Shown here: positions 54,250-63,681 of the stretch, in pieces | Layout: each line of letters begins with the position of its first letter | Position numbering within the stretch: position 1 is the first letter of the stretch | NCBI RefSeq assembly: GCF_002259745.1 | Contig: NZ_MWWW01000002.1 | Span: forward strand, 217,768-281,767 | Reading direction: 5' to 3' | From: Bifidobacterium myosotis | GTDB taxonomy: Bacteria; Actinomycetota; Actinomycetes; Actinomycetales; Bifidobacteriaceae | DNA: 64,000 nucleotides | Program-made: the position numbers and the translations under genes | The notes under the pieces: generated by a model | What the model saw: only the letters and a program-made list of their open reading frames with translations | The model's database searches: none | Told to the model about the DNA's origin: nothing

Positions 54250-56370
54250 GTGGGGAATACGTCGATGGCGATGCGGATAGTCGAAGCCCTCGGCGGCCCC
54301 GGCAATATCCTCGAGGTCACGCATTGCGCCACACGCCTGCGCATTGTGCTTGCAGACGAGCGCAAGGCCGACTTCGCCCGCATTGAGGCCATCGATGGGG
54401 TGTTGGGTGCGTTCTCCCGTCCTGGTGGGCGTTGTCAGATCGTCATCGGGGGCGCTGTGGCATCGGTGTATGAGGCGGTCATGGCTGTACTGGCCTCGGC
54501 TGACGCGTCTGCGGCTGACACTTCTGCTGGCGGTACGTCTGCGACCGGCACCCCCGAGCACCGCCATTGGCCGAAGTCCGCGCGCGCATGGGCGGGCGCC
54601 GCACTCGATTACGTATCCGACGCGTTCCGTCCGTTGCTCGGAGCGCTGCTCGGCGCCTCGATGGTCATCGCCTTGGCCAATGTGATGGTGGCGTTCGGCG
54701 GTATGCCGTCCGGCGACGCTACACAGGGATGGAATCTGCTGAAGGCGATATGGGAGGGCATGTTCATGCTGCTTCCGGTGATGGTCGCCTGCAACGCCTC
54801 CCGCAAGCTCAATGTCGATCCGTGGCTCGGCGGCGCGATCATGGCGGCCTTGATGGCGCCGCGACTTGCCGGAGTCACTGGAGGGGTCACCGCGTTCGGC
54901 GTGGCCCTCCCGATTCGCGACTACAGCGGGAACCTCATCGTACCGTTGCTGATGGCCGTCGCGCTCGCGTTGGTGTATCACGGGCTTGCGCGGGTGATTG
55001 CAAGCAGTGTGCAGCTGGTGTTCGCGCCGTTCCTTTCGCTGGTGACCGTCTATCTGCTCACGGTGCTGCTCATCGGGCCCTTCGGCGTGTGGATCGGCGA
55101 TGGGCTGAGCGCCGGCACGGCCTGGCTGGATGCGCATGTGCCGTTCCTGTTCGCGCTGCTCATCCCGATGATGTACCCGTTTTTGGTGCCGTTGGGCCTG
55201 CATTGGCCACTGAACGCCCTGATGCTCGTGAACATCCAGACATTGGGTTATGACTTCGTGCAAGGTCCGATGGGCGTATGGAACTTCGCGTGCTTCGGTG
55301 CGACTGCGGGCGTGCTGGTGCTCGCCGTCCGTGACCGGGACTCGGCCATGCGCCAGACTGCGCTGAGCGCTCTGCTGGCGGGACTGCTGGGCGGTGTCTC
55401 GGAACTCAGTCTGTACGGTATTCATCTGCAGCATCGCCGCATCTACCGGTGGCTGCTTGCCGGGTGCGCGGCCGGAGGCGTGTCCAGTGCGGTGCTGGGC
55501 AGCCTGTTCCCGTCCGTGCTGCCGGACGGCCAGACCGTGCACGGGGTGACGACCACTGCCTTCGCGTTCTCGTCGCTGTTGACGATTCCCGTGTTCGACA
55601 GGGCGTGGGTATATGCGTCGTCCATCGCGATCGCGTTCGTGGTGGCGATGACGCTGGTGGTCATGTTCGATTACCGAACCCCGATGAATGCCGTGTCCTC
55701 CGTGAAACCGGGCCGATCCGCCGATGGCGCCGTGCATGATGCGGCGTTGCCGGATGCTCCGATATCGGATGCGGAGCCGAGCGACGGCACGCCGGCTGAT
55801 GCGGGTGCAGGGGTATCCAAGGCGCAGTCCTCCCATGCCGTATTCGCGCCGGTGGACGGTGCGCTGGTCGGCTTGGACACAATCGGTGACCCGGTATTCG
55901 CATCCAAGGCATTGGGCGAGGGCATCGGTGTGATGCCGAGTGGGAGCGACGGCATGATGACGGTATGCGCACCTGTTGCCGGTATGCTGAAAACCGTGGC
56001 CAGAACGGGGCATGCATTCGGCATCAAAACCGATGACAACGTCGAGGTATTGGTGCATGTCGGTTTGGACACCGCCGATATGGATGGCGAAGGCTTCGTG
56101 CTGCAGGTGGGCAAAGGCGATGCGGTGCAGGCGGGTGAGCCGGTGATGCAGGTCGATCGCCATGCGGTTGTCGGGTCCGGCCGCAGCATGGTGGTCGTGG
56201 TCACCGTGGTGAACAGCGCTGCGATGGAGTCGGTCACGCCATTGCTGACCGCCCCCGGAAACGGGACGCCACTCGGCGCAGGGAACCGGAACCAGGGGGA
56301 ATCCGACGTGTCGGATCGCCAAGCCAGAGTCGTGCGGGTCGGTGACCCTATCATCGATGTGGAACGGTGA
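54250..56370 (+). CDS. PTS permease, IIBCA (glucose/beta-glucoside superfamily)
   Basis: A 706-residue enzyme II that imports and phosphorylates a sugar. Domain order is B-C-A. The IIB phosphorylation site is Cys26 in VTHCATRLRIVL. IIC spans residues ~120-470 with about 10 helices and SELSLYGIHLQHRR, the loop typical of the beta-glucoside group. IIA starts after a Pro/Ala/Asp linker near residue 530 (FAPVDGALVGLDTIGDPVF) and has the phospho-His in EVLVHVGLDTADMDGEGF. GAGAGGAG fixes GTG 54250; an in-frame TTG two codons earlier is less likely. Substrate may be glucose or a beta-glucoside. Confidence 0.92.
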   Translation: MGNTSMAMRIVEALGGPGNILEVTHCATRLRIVLADERKADFARIEAIDGVLGAFSRPGGRCQIVIGGAVASVYEAVMAVLASADASAADTSAGGTSATGTPEHRHWPKSARAWAGAALDYVSDAFRPLLGALLGASMVIALANVMVAFGGMPSGDATQGWNLLKAIWEGMFMLLPVMVACNASRKLNVDPWLGGAIMAALMAPRLAGVTGGVTAFGVALPIRDYSGNLIVPLLMAVALALVYHGLARVIASSVQLVFAPFLSLVTVYLLTVLLIGPFGVWIGDGLSAGTAWLDAHVPFLFALLIPMMYPFLVPLGLHWPLNALMLVNIQTLGYDFVQGPMGVWNFACFGATAGVLVLAVRDRDSAMRQTALSALLAGLLGGVSELSLYGIHLQHRRIYRWLLAGCAAGGVSSAVLGSLFPSVLPDGQTVHGVTTTAFAFSSLLTIPVFDRAWVYASSIAIAFVVAMTLVVMFDYRTPMNAVSSVKPGRSADGAVHDAALPDAPISDAEPSDGTPADAGAGVSKAQSSHAVFAPVDGALVGLDTIGDPVFASKALGEGIGVMPSGSDGMMTVCAPVAGMLKTVARTGHAFGIKTDDNVEVLVHVGLDTADMDGEGFVLQVGKGDAVQAGEPVMQVDRHAVVGSGRSMVVVVTVVNSAAMESVTPLLTAPGNGTPLGAGNRNQGESDVSDRQARVVRVGDPIIDVER

Positions 56371-56414
56371 CAATGGCGCCGGGGAGGCGATGCAGGCGGT
56401 GAAAGGAGGACGCC

Positions 56415-57299
56415 GTGGAGATACTGAGGGTCTTCAACAACAACGTCGTGTTGGCCAAAGACGGCAACGGCGGCGAAGTGATTCTCACGGGCCGTGGCTT
56501 GGGATTCCAGGCCAGACCGGGCCAATCGGTGGATGAATCGAAGATCGTACGGACCTTCGTGCCGTCGGACGGCCGGGACCCGGACCATCTCGCGCAGATG
56601 CTTGCGGACATCGCTCCGGAAACCATTCGTCTGGTGGTCGACGCCATGAAGGAGACCGGTCTGGACGAGCATCAGAGCGCAAGCACCACGCTGGTGTTGG
56701 CGCTCTCCGACCATATCGCCGGCGCAATTGAACGACGACGGCGTGGCATCGACATGACCTACCCGCTGATCGGTGAGGTGCGCAACCTCTATCCGCGCGA
56801 ATATGGGCAAGGGCGTTCGCTGCTCGCTGCAATCAACGCGCGGCTTGACACCCCTTTGCCGGACGGCGAGGCGACCTCGCTGGCCATGCATCTGGTGAAC
56901 GCCGGGTTCGCCACCGGAGACCTGACCTATACCTATACGATGACCGGTGTCATTCAACAAATGCTTGACATCATCGAACAGACGTACGGGCTGGTGCTGG
57001 ATCGCGAATCGGTGAACGTGGGCCGATTCATCACCCATCTGCGCTACCTGTTCATCCGGGTGCACCAGCATCGTCAGCTGGATGGCGAGCCGGCGCCCAT
57101 TATCGAGGCGATTCGTGCCGCCTACCCCAAGGCCGTACGTTGCGCGAGCACCATCCGATCGTTGCTGGAGTTGCGACTCGACGCGGATATCAGCGAGGAC
57201 GAAGTCGCCTATCTGGCGATGCATGTGGCCCGAGTCACCGCCGATGCCGAGCGGGTCGGCGCCGGGCCGGACGACGGGAGTCATGCCGACGGCAAATAA
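56415..57299 (+). CDS. licT: LicT/BglG-family transcriptional antiterminator
   Basis: RNA-binding regulator controlled by PTS phosphorylation. The 294-residue product has the CAT RNA-binding domain at residues 1-55 (start EILRVFNNNVVLAKDGNGGE) and two PRD domains. All four regulatory histidines are present: His100 (SDHIAGAI), His159 (LAMHLVNA), His208 (FITHLRYL) and His270 (LAMHVARV). GAAAGGAGG precedes the GTG start. It lies 44 bases after the permease, which it probably controls through the leader RNA. Confidence 0.94.
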   Translation: MEILRVFNNNVVLAKDGNGGEVILTGRGLGFQARPGQSVDESKIVRTFVPSDGRDPDHLAQMLADIAPETIRLVVDAMKETGLDEHQSASTTLVLALSDHIAGAIERRRRGIDMTYPLIGEVRNLYPREYGQGRSLLAAINARLDTPLPDGEATSLAMHLVNAGFATGDLTYTYTMTGVIQQMLDIIEQTYGLVLDRESVNVGRFITHLRYLFIRVHQHRQLDGEPAPIIEAIRAAYPKAVRCASTIRSLLELRLDADISEDEVAYLAMHVARVTADAERVGAGPDDGSHADGK

Positions 57300-57317
57300 A
57301 CTGAACGCAGACACGCC

Positions 57318-57373
57318 GATCGCAGACAGATCGATTGCAGACAGATGGATTACGGACAGATGGATTACAGACA
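57318..57373 (+). repeat. 15-bp tandem repeats between licT and ptsH
   Basis: Three units, GATCGATTGCAGACA (57329-57343), GATGGATTACGGACA (57344-57358) and GATGGATTACAGACA (57359-57373), preceded by a partial unit. The last runs into the HPr ribosome binding site (GGAGACGCG). Differences between units are single bases. Length changes here could alter leader structure. Confidence 0.6.
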
Positions 57374-57382
57374 GGAGACGCG

Positions 57383-57727
57383 ATGATCACCCGAACGGTA
57401 ACGGTAGGCAGTGCCATGGGACTGCATGCGCGCCCGGCCGCCATATTCGCCACTGCCGTGGAACAGACCGGGCTTGACGTGGTGCTCTGGCACGACGGCG
57501 AGGAGGCGGATGCCGCCAGCGCCTTGGATATCATGGCGCTCGGCATCGCCGGAGGGGAGACGGTGACCATCGGCGTCGATGAGGGGCAAGCCGGTGCGAA
57601 CGCCGGTGCGAACGCCGGCGCGGGCGCCGCAGATGCCACCGTCGAGGCCATTAGGGCGAAACTGGACGGACTCGCCGCGATGCTCGCCCGTGATTTCGAT
57701 GCCGTCGATGCCGTTGATGGAGTCTGA
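57383..57727 (+). CDS. ptsH: Phosphocarrier protein HPr
   Basis: Relays phosphate from Enzyme I to IIA. His15 lies in GLHARPA and Ser46 in ASALDIMALG, both conserved; regulatory phosphorylation at Ser46 would need an HPr kinase, not seen here. The product is 114 residues instead of about 88 because an Ala/Gly/Asn-rich segment (GANAGANAGAGAA) is inserted before the C-terminal helix. AGGAG precedes the ATG. It is followed after 10 bases by ptsI. Confidence 0.93.
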   Translation: MITRTVTVGSAMGLHARPAAIFATAVEQTGLDVVLWHDGEEADAASALDIMALGIAGGETVTIGVDEGQAGANAGANAGAGAADATVEAIRAKLDGLAAMLARDFDAVDAVDGV

Positions 57728-57737
57728 TGGGGGTCTG

Positions 57738-59525
57738 ATGGCGGCCACACGGATAAGCGGCAACGAACGTCGCGTATTGCAGGGCATCGGGGTCTCCTCC
57801 GGTGTGGCATATGGCTGTGCGCGACTGATGCATGAGCCGCCGGGCGTTGACGAGGGGGAGCCGGCGTGCGTGGACCCACAATCGGACATGATGCGTGTGC
57901 GTGCGGCGATGGCTGCCGTCGCTGCCGCGTTGAGGGAACGGTCCTTGCGGGCGGCCGATGACATGACCCGTGCCATGCTCGCTGCCGGCGCGCGGTTGGC
58001 CGAGGATCGCGGATTGGACAAATCCATCATGAAGCGCCTGTCGGCCGGCGATGGCGTGACCCGTGCCGTGGCCAACGCCGTGGACGGATACATCGAGCGC
58101 TTTAGCAAGGCCGGTGGCATGATGGCCGAACGAATCACCGATCTCAACGTCATCCGAAGCCGTCTCATCGCCGAGTTGCGGGGATTGCCGGTCGTGGTCC
58201 CCCAGCACGATGCCGTGCGCGACATCCCGGTGATTCTTGTCGCCCGCGATCTGGCGCCCGCCGATGCTGCCGCGTTGGACCCCGCTGCAGTACGCGGACT
58301 GGTGTTGGAGGAGGGTGGAGCTACCGGACATACCGCCATTCTGGCCGCCGAACGTGGCATTCCAGCCGTGGTTCGGGCGCATGGTGTGCTGGAAGCGGCA
58401 GCCGATGATAGTCGCATCGTTCTGGACGGTGGCGCCGGAGAGGTGATCGTCAATCCCGATTCTGCCGATTGGGATTGTGCCGCCGAACGCGCCGCCCGGC
58501 GAAGGGCGTTGCTCCATGGCGGTGCTGCCTGTGCTGCCGATGCTACAGATGCAGCCGATGCTGCAGCCGACGTCGATGACTCCTCCGCTATGACCGCTGA
58601 TGGATGCCGGATACTGTTGAACGCCAACGTTGGCACTCCGGCCGAAGCGGAGGAGGCCGCCCTGGCCGGTGTTGATGGCATCGGCCTGCTGCGTAGCGAA
58701 TTCCTGTTCCTGAACCGTTCGCAGGCGCCGACGGAGGCTGAGCAGGCCGAAGCGTATACCCGGGCGGTCCATGCGTTCGACGGCCGGCCGGTGGCGGTCC
58801 GTACGTTCGATGCCGGTGCCGATAAGCCGCTTGCCTTCGCACGGAGCGACGGCGGCGAAGCGTCGGCCATGTCCAACCCGGCGCTCGGTGTGCGGGGCAT
58901 CCGCTTGGGCATGCGGCGCGAGGATCTTCTCGATACGCAGCTCGCGGCGCTTGCCGATGCATATCGGGCCTCGGGGAATTGTCTGAAGGTGATGGCCCCG
59001 ATGGTCGCGACCGTGCAGGAGACGCAATGGTTCGTGGACAAAGCGCATGCGGCAGGGCTGCCGTATGCCGGCATCATGATCGAAACGCCGGCCGCAGCCG
59101 TGCAATCCGCGTCATTGCTCGCCGTGGCGGATTTCGCGTCGATCGGCACCAATGATCTGGCGCAATACACGATGGCGGCCGACCGGCTTGACGGCAGTCT
59201 GTCCGACCTGCTCGATTCATGGCAGCCCGCAACGCTGCGCATGATACGGATGACCGTCGAGGGCGGTCTGGTAGCCGGGAAGCCGGTGGGTGTGTGCGGC
59301 GAAGCTGCGGGCGATCCTCTGCTGGCACTGGTGTTTGCGGGATTCGGCATACGGTCGCTGTCGATGGCTTGGCGGAAGGCGGCCGCTGTACGGTCCGCGT
59401 TGCGGCTGCACAGTCTGGCTGATTGCCAACGCATGGCACAGGCAGCGCTCAACGCGCGTTCAGCGACGGAAGCTCGTCAATCCGCGTTGGCGCTCGCCGA
59501 CGCCAGGCTGCGTGATGTGCTGTGA
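57738..59525 (+). CDS. ptsI: PTS Enzyme I (phosphoenolpyruvate-protein phosphotransferase)
   Basis: Transfers phosphate from phosphoenolpyruvate to HPr. The 595-residue product has the swivelling-domain active site in EEGGATGHTAILAAERGIPA (usually GGRTSH, so the Ser before His is Gly here), the PEP-utilising signature DGIGLLRSEFLFLNRSQAPT, and the catalytic Cys in VGVCGEAAGD. An Ala/Asp-rich insertion of ~20 residues sits near residue 265. ATG 57738 follows GGGGG; another in-frame ATG at 57717 is possible. The four PTS genes form one operon-like block. Confidence 0.93.
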   Translation: MAATRISGNERRVLQGIGVSSGVAYGCARLMHEPPGVDEGEPACVDPQSDMMRVRAAMAAVAAALRERSLRAADDMTRAMLAAGARLAEDRGLDKSIMKRLSAGDGVTRAVANAVDGYIERFSKAGGMMAERITDLNVIRSRLIAELRGLPVVVPQHDAVRDIPVILVARDLAPADAAALDPAAVRGLVLEEGGATGHTAILAAERGIPAVVRAHGVLEAAADDSRIVLDGGAGEVIVNPDSADWDCAAERAARRRALLHGGAACAADATDAADAAADVDDSSAMTADGCRILLNANVGTPAEAEEAALAGVDGIGLLRSEFLFLNRSQAPTEAEQAEAYTRAVHAFDGRPVAVRTFDAGADKPLAFARSDGGEASAMSNPALGVRGIRLGMRREDLLDTQLAALADAYRASGNCLKVMAPMVATVQETQWFVDKAHAAGLPYAGIMIETPAAAVQSASLLAVADFASIGTNDLAQYTMAADRLDGSLSDLLDSWQPATLRMIRMTVEGGLVAGKPVGVCGEAAGDPLLALVFAGFGIRSLSMAWRKAAAVRSALRLHSLADCQRMAQAALNARSATEARQSALALADARLRDVL

Positions 59526-59587
59526 CTTCGACGGTTTAACCGCGGAAGGCGCAAGTGGAGCGCTCGTGGGACGCTGACATGGGATTT

Positions 59588-60772
59588 TCAGCGGATTGGC
59601 TCCAGCAGTGCCGTGGTTTCGGCGAAATCGGCCGTGGCGTTCGCCGCCGCGGCCTGCGCGGTCTTCTCCAGAGAGGAGAGCGTGGACGCCGGCACGCGGA
59701 CAATAAGCGCGCGACGGTCCACCGAGAAACGGATGTGGCGCGTCTCGGGCAGCATGTCGCCGTCCACCTGCGCCTTGGCCGGCTTCTCCAGCGTGACTTC
59801 AGCGGTAAGCCCCTGTATCTGTTCCATGGTCGAATTCGTGGAGAGCGGGTTTTGCTCAGGCTTGCCGATGAGCGTCTGATGCACGACATCGCCGAACAGA
59901 TTCGCCCAACCAAGGATGCCGCCAGTGGTGTCGATGATTTCGAAGTCGAGGATGCCGTCGTCATATGAGGCGGCCGGCATCAGGGAGAATACAGGAATCT
60001 GGCCGCAATTGCCGGCCATGATCGTACGGAAGTCGAGATTGCGGATGGAGTGCGAGGAGCCATCGGGACTGGTGATGGTCAGATTGGCCTGGTATTTCGG
60101 GGCGAACAGGTTCTTGAAACCGCCCACGAAGTAGGCGAGCCAGCTGATGTTGGCTTTCAAAGCGGGATCGGTGTCGTCGATCATCGCAGCGTCGAAGCCG
60201 ATGCCTGCGATGATGAGGAACGCATGGCCGTGATCGTCCTCAGGATGGTCAAGCAGCCAGAGTCGCCCCATATCCACCAGACGTGAGCCGTGGGACGTCG
60301 CCACGGTCAGCGCCGCGTCGATGTCATCCACCGGAATGCCCATGTTGCGGGCGAACAGGTTGCCGGTGCCGATCGGGATGATGCCGAGGGCGTGGCCGGT
60401 GCCTGAAACGGCGCTCGCCACCGTGCGCACGGTGCCGTCGCCTCCCACTGCGATGACCACGTCGGCGCCGTCCGCCAGCGCCTCCTTAGCGCAGGCGCGC
60501 CCGTCCTTGTCAAGCTGGGTGTCGTAGAAGCGGATGCGGTCAAGGCCTTTGGCCGCGCAGAATTCCTGGATATGCAGCCGCTCGGCCTCCGCCTGAGGCT
60601 TGGAGGGGTTGATGATGAAGGCGTACTGCACCTCGTCGTCACGCCGCTTGTCCAACGATTCCGCCAGCTTGCGGCGGCGGTGCGCGCGTGCGGCCAGCAC
60701 GGCGGCGACGATGGCCACGATCACGAGGACAACAACAACAACGATGAGCGCGGTGAGGACAGGCTGAGACAT
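59588..60772 (-). CDS. Diacylglycerol/lipid kinase family protein
   Basis: A 394-residue protein with an N-terminal transmembrane helix (residues ~8-30), then the DAGK/LCB5 catalytic domain: FIINPSKPQAEAER, VIAVGGDGTVRTVASAVSG and IIPIGTGNLFARNMGIP. A C-terminal regulatory lobe holds KAQVDGDMLPE. It probably phosphorylates diacylglycerol or another lipid at the membrane. ATG 60772 follows TAGGAA; an upstream in-frame start exists at 60841 without support. It is convergent with ptsI and divergent from serS. Confidence 0.9.
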   Translation of the reverse strand: MSQPVLTALIVVVVVLVIVAIVAAVLAARAHRRRKLAESLDKRRDDEVQYAFIINPSKPQAEAERLHIQEFCAAKGLDRIRFYDTQLDKDGRACAKEALADGADVVIAVGGDGTVRTVASAVSGTGHALGIIPIGTGNLFARNMGIPVDDIDAALTVATSHGSRLVDMGRLWLLDHPEDDHGHAFLIIAGIGFDAAMIDDTDPALKANISWLAYFVGGFKNLFAPKYQANLTITSPDGSSHSIRNLDFRTIMAGNCGQIPVFSLMPAASYDDGILDFEIIDTTGGILGWANLFGDVVHQTLIGKPEQNPLSTNSTMEQIQGLTAEVTLEKPAKAQVDGDMLPETRHIRFSVDRRALIVRVPASTLSSLEKTAQAAAANATADFAETTALLEPIR

Positions 60773-60915
60773 GATTCCTATTGTTACCGTGGGACTGGGT
60801 GCCGCCTGAGGAAAACGTGTGAACATGAACAGTTTGTGCACGTTGAACGAGTGGCCGGTCCACGGGCTAGCCGGAGGATTGCCGCGTGTCGGCTTGCGGC
60901 GGTAGTGTTAGGCCC

Positions 60916-62202
60916 ATGCTTGATATTCAATTCATTCGTGAGCACGCCGATATCGTCAAGGAATCCCAGCGCAAGCGTGGCGAGTCCGTGGAACTCGTCG
61001 ATGAGGTGCTGTCCTCCGACACCGTGCGTCGTGAGTCGCTGAAGGCCTTCGAGGAGGCCCGCGCCCAGCAGAAGGAGATCGGCAAGCAGGTGGCCGCCGC
61101 CCCGGCCGATCAGAAGGCCGCGCTTATTGCCCAGACCAAGGAACTCGCCGCCAAGGTGGCCGAGTACAAGTCCAAGGCCGACGCCGCTGCCGAGGAATAC
61201 ACCACCGCCATGTGGAAGCTGTCCAACATCGTCGAGCCGGAGGCTCCGGAAGGCGGCGAGGACGACTACGTCGTGGTCAAGAAGGTCGGTCAGATCCGTG
61301 ACTTCGCGGCCGAGGGCTTCGAGCCGAAGGATCATCTGACCCTCGGCACCAACGTGGCCGGCATCGACATGCGCCGCGGCGTCAAGGTCGGTGGCTCCCG
61401 CTTCTACTTCCTGCGCGGTGCTGTGGCCCGCATGCAGATTGCCATGCTTACCATGGCCGTGGACCAGGCCGAGCAGCACGGCTTCGTGCTCGCCATCACC
61501 CCGACGCTGGTGCGTCCCGAGGTCATGGCCGGCACCGGCTTCCTCAACTCCCACGCCGATGAGATTTACCGCCTGCGCGAGCCCGACGACCAGTACCTCG
61601 TCGGCACGTCCGAAGTGGCGCTCGCCGGCATGCACGAGAACGAGATTCTGGACCTGTCCAACGGCCCGCTGCGCTACTGCGGCTGGAGCTCCTGCTACCG
61701 CCGTGAGGCCGGCGCCGCCGGCAAGGACACCTCCGGCATCATCCGCGTCCACCAGTTCGACAAGGTGGAGATGTTCGTGTACGCCAAGCAGGAGAACTCC
61801 TACGCCGAGCACCAGCACCTGCTGGAGATGGAGCAGGAGATGCTCGCCAAGGTCGAGGTGCCGTACCGCATCATCGACACCGCCGCCGGCGATCTCGGCT
61901 CCTCCGCCGCCCGTAAGTTCGACTGCGAGGCGTGGGTGCCGACTCAGGGCCGCTACCGCGAGCTGACCTCCACTTCCAACTGCACCGAGTACCAGGCTCG
62001 TCGTCTCAACATCCGTGAGCGCACCGAGGACGGCTCCACCCGTGCGGTCTCCACGCTGAACGGCACGCTGGCCACCACCCGTTGGCTGGTCGCCATCCTG
62101 GAGAACCACCAGCAGAAGGACGGCTCCATCGAGATTCCGCAGGCCATGCGTCCGTACATGGGTGGCAAGGAAGTCATCGAGCCGACTAAGTGGGAGGCGT
62201 GA
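60916..62202 (+). CDS. serS: Serine-tRNA ligase
   Basis: Charges tRNA-Ser with serine. The 428-residue product has an N-terminal coiled-coil arm (residues ~25-105, AQQKEIGKQVAAAP and ELAAKVAEYKSKADAA) and a class II catalytic core with motif 2 CFRREAG-like YRREAGAAGKDTSGIIRVHQ and motif 3 NGTLATTRWLVAILE. The ATG at 60916 follows GTTAGG, a weak site. A tRNA-Ser gene lies 250 bases downstream. The last codons are duplicated after 98 bases (see findings). Confidence 0.96.
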   Translation: MLDIQFIREHADIVKESQRKRGESVELVDEVLSSDTVRRESLKAFEEARAQQKEIGKQVAAAPADQKAALIAQTKELAAKVAEYKSKADAAAEEYTTAMWKLSNIVEPEAPEGGEDDYVVVKKVGQIRDFAAEGFEPKDHLTLGTNVAGIDMRRGVKVGGSRFYFLRGAVARMQIAMLTMAVDQAEQHGFVLAITPTLVRPEVMAGTGFLNSHADEIYRLREPDDQYLVGTSEVALAGMHENEILDLSNGPLRYCGWSSCYRREAGAAGKDTSGIIRVHQFDKVEMFVYAKQENSYAEHQHLLEMEQEMLAKVEVPYRIIDTAAGDLGSSAARKFDCEAWVPTQGRYRELTSTSNCTEYQARRLNIRERTEDGSTRAVSTLNGTLATTRWLVAILENHQQKDGSIEIPQAMRPYMGGKEVIEPTKWEA

Positions 62203-62302
62203 CCTCCGTCACGCCTGCTGCGTTTCGCGACGTGCGCCACGCTTTCGCTGCGCGCTGCTACGAACACTCCACTGGGCTGTTCGTCAAGTGGGAGGCGTGA
62301 CC
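62188..62302. repeat. Direct repeat of the serS 3' end
   Basis: AAGTGGGAGGCGTGACC occurs at 62188-62204, spanning the last codons and stop of serS, and again at 62286-62302. Flanking bases differ except for CTAAG/TCAAG. This is either a partial duplication or the footprint of a small insertion. Confidence 0.6.
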
Positions 62303-62450
62303 GCCGTTTCCGTACGAGCGGGGGCGGTGAGACACGATTTTGCCCGTTATTCTCCGAATCGGGCAAAAAGGGTGTCGTATCTGTATAATTGAACGTCGTG
62401 CGTTGTCAGTCTGATTGGTTCTATGCGATTTCGGGCCGATGCGCACACAA

Positions 62451-62535
62451 GGACAGATGTCTGAGCGGTCTAAAGAGACGGTCTTGAAAACCGTTGAGGG
62501 GCAACCCTCCGCGAGTTCGAATCTCGCTCTGTCCG
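62451..62535 (+). tRNA. tRNA-Ser (TGA)
   Basis: An 85-base class II cloverleaf: GGACAGA/TCTGTCC acceptor stem with discriminator G, D arm region TGTCTGAGCGGTCTAAAGA, anticodon arm ACGGTCTTGAAAACCGT with TGA at 62485-62487, long variable arm GAGGGGCAACCCTC, T arm GCGAGTTCGAATCTCGC. No encoded CCA. A possible -10 TATAAT lies at 62384-62389. Confidence 0.97.
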
Positions 62536-62540
62536 CCGTT

Positions 62541-62571
62541 AAGGGTTCCGGGTCGATTGCCTGGGACCCTT
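62541..62571 (+). terminator. Terminator after tRNA-Ser
   Basis: AAGGGTTCC (62541-62549) pairs with GGGACCCTT (62563-62571) around a GGGTCGATTGCCT loop, followed by TCGTATTTC. Confidence 0.7.
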
Positions 62572-62572
62572 T

Positions 62573-63681
62573 CGTATTTCTGCTTTGCGATCCGCGTAGC
62601 AACAAGCCCCGGTGCTGGAGCATCGGACCTTGTTGCGGATAGCGGCTTACCGCCGCAAACCAAAGATTACGAAGTGAATCGTATCGCGATGCACAGCAGT
62701 TTAACTGGGGCTTTCTTCATTGGGGCAGCATGTGCGATGTCGATACGAATGTGTTGTGGCCATGATGCGACAGGGCGGTTGTCTGTGGCGTTCGTTTTCG
62801 AATCGCTGTCACGACTTGTCATCAGGCGATGGAGCGATCGGAACCGTGAATAGACCCATTGATCGGACGCAGCACATGGCAGGGATTGCCGACTGCGACC
62901 GCTCTGCTTCCCATGAATGCGAGCATGTAAGCCCGTCATAATTCCTCTGCGCGGTCAGGATTGTGACGCTCGTGCGGAATTTGGCAAGTATTGATCCCCC
63001 GTGGTATGGGATGTGCCTTTCGCGTGGGTCGGCATCTGTTTGGGATGAGTCTAGTGGGCGTCGCATGGACGTGATTGCGTACAGGGCGATGCATTCCGTC
63101 TGGGATTGTTGCTGTTGGCGGGGTTGTGGTTGAGCGGGGTTATTGATTGTTTGGGAGTGACGGGGTTGATGTGAGTTGTGGATGTGAGTGAACGGGTGGT
63201 GTCTGGAGACGGAATTGTTGTGGGATGCGCTGTTGTAGTGGTGTTTTTTGCTGGTGTGTGGGTCGGTTGCGGTTTTACACTGATGGTGTCAGCGGGTTTG
63301 CGGGGTTTGCGACACGCCGGTGGAAGCCTGTCGTTGCAACGATTTGGGCTGTTCTTCGTGCGCCTGATTTGCGCTTGTTCGTGTGTTCGTGTAGGTTATT
63401 CATCTGTTGCCGCTGAGCGGTTCGGGTTTCTTCCTTGTGTTTGGTTGGGGCTTGGGTTGCTTGTGTGGTGGTGGTTTGAGAACTCAAGAGCGTGTTTGTA
63501 CTACTTCTTTATAGTCAATGATTGCCAGTCCATTGCCTGCCTGCTGGTTTTCTGGTGGGTGCCTGAGAGATGGTTGAATGGTGATGGGGTTTTGTGTGAG
63601 AGGTCCTTTTTCCTTATAAAGGATTTTTCTCGTCTTTTTTGTTTTGAGAGTCTGTTTTTCGGGCTTTCTTCATGAAGTTTT
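62573..63681 (+). other. rRNA operon upstream region, no protein gene seen
   Basis: Frames that are open here are hydrophobic Val/Trp/Cys-rich by G/T composition and lack ribosome binding sites. The last 200 bases look like an rRNA leader: TTTGAGAACTCAAGAG at 63475-63490 resembles the conserved actinobacterial rRNA leader word, and GAGAGGTCCTTTTTCC with GGATTTTTCTCGTC could form the 16S processing stem. I could not pick a confident promoter. Confidence 0.5.

Noticed and set aside
57365..59452. Long minus-strand open frame (about 695 codons) opposite ptsH/ptsI
   Set aside because: High-GC codon bias of the real genes keeps the opposite frame open; the peptide is Ser/Ala/Arg-rich with no family motif. 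Similar long shadows lie opposite rpoA, the IIBCA permease and the Wzz/BY-kinase gene.
62338..62368. TTTTGCCCG/CGGGCAAAA hairpin after serS as a terminator
   Set aside because: A run of A, not T, follows the stem on both strands, so it does not fit intrinsic termination.
63178..63675. Plus-strand open frame before 16S rRNA
   Set aside because: It overlaps the rRNA leader, lacks a ribosome binding site, and its Val/Cys/Trp-rich hydrophobicity follows from G/T-rich DNA.
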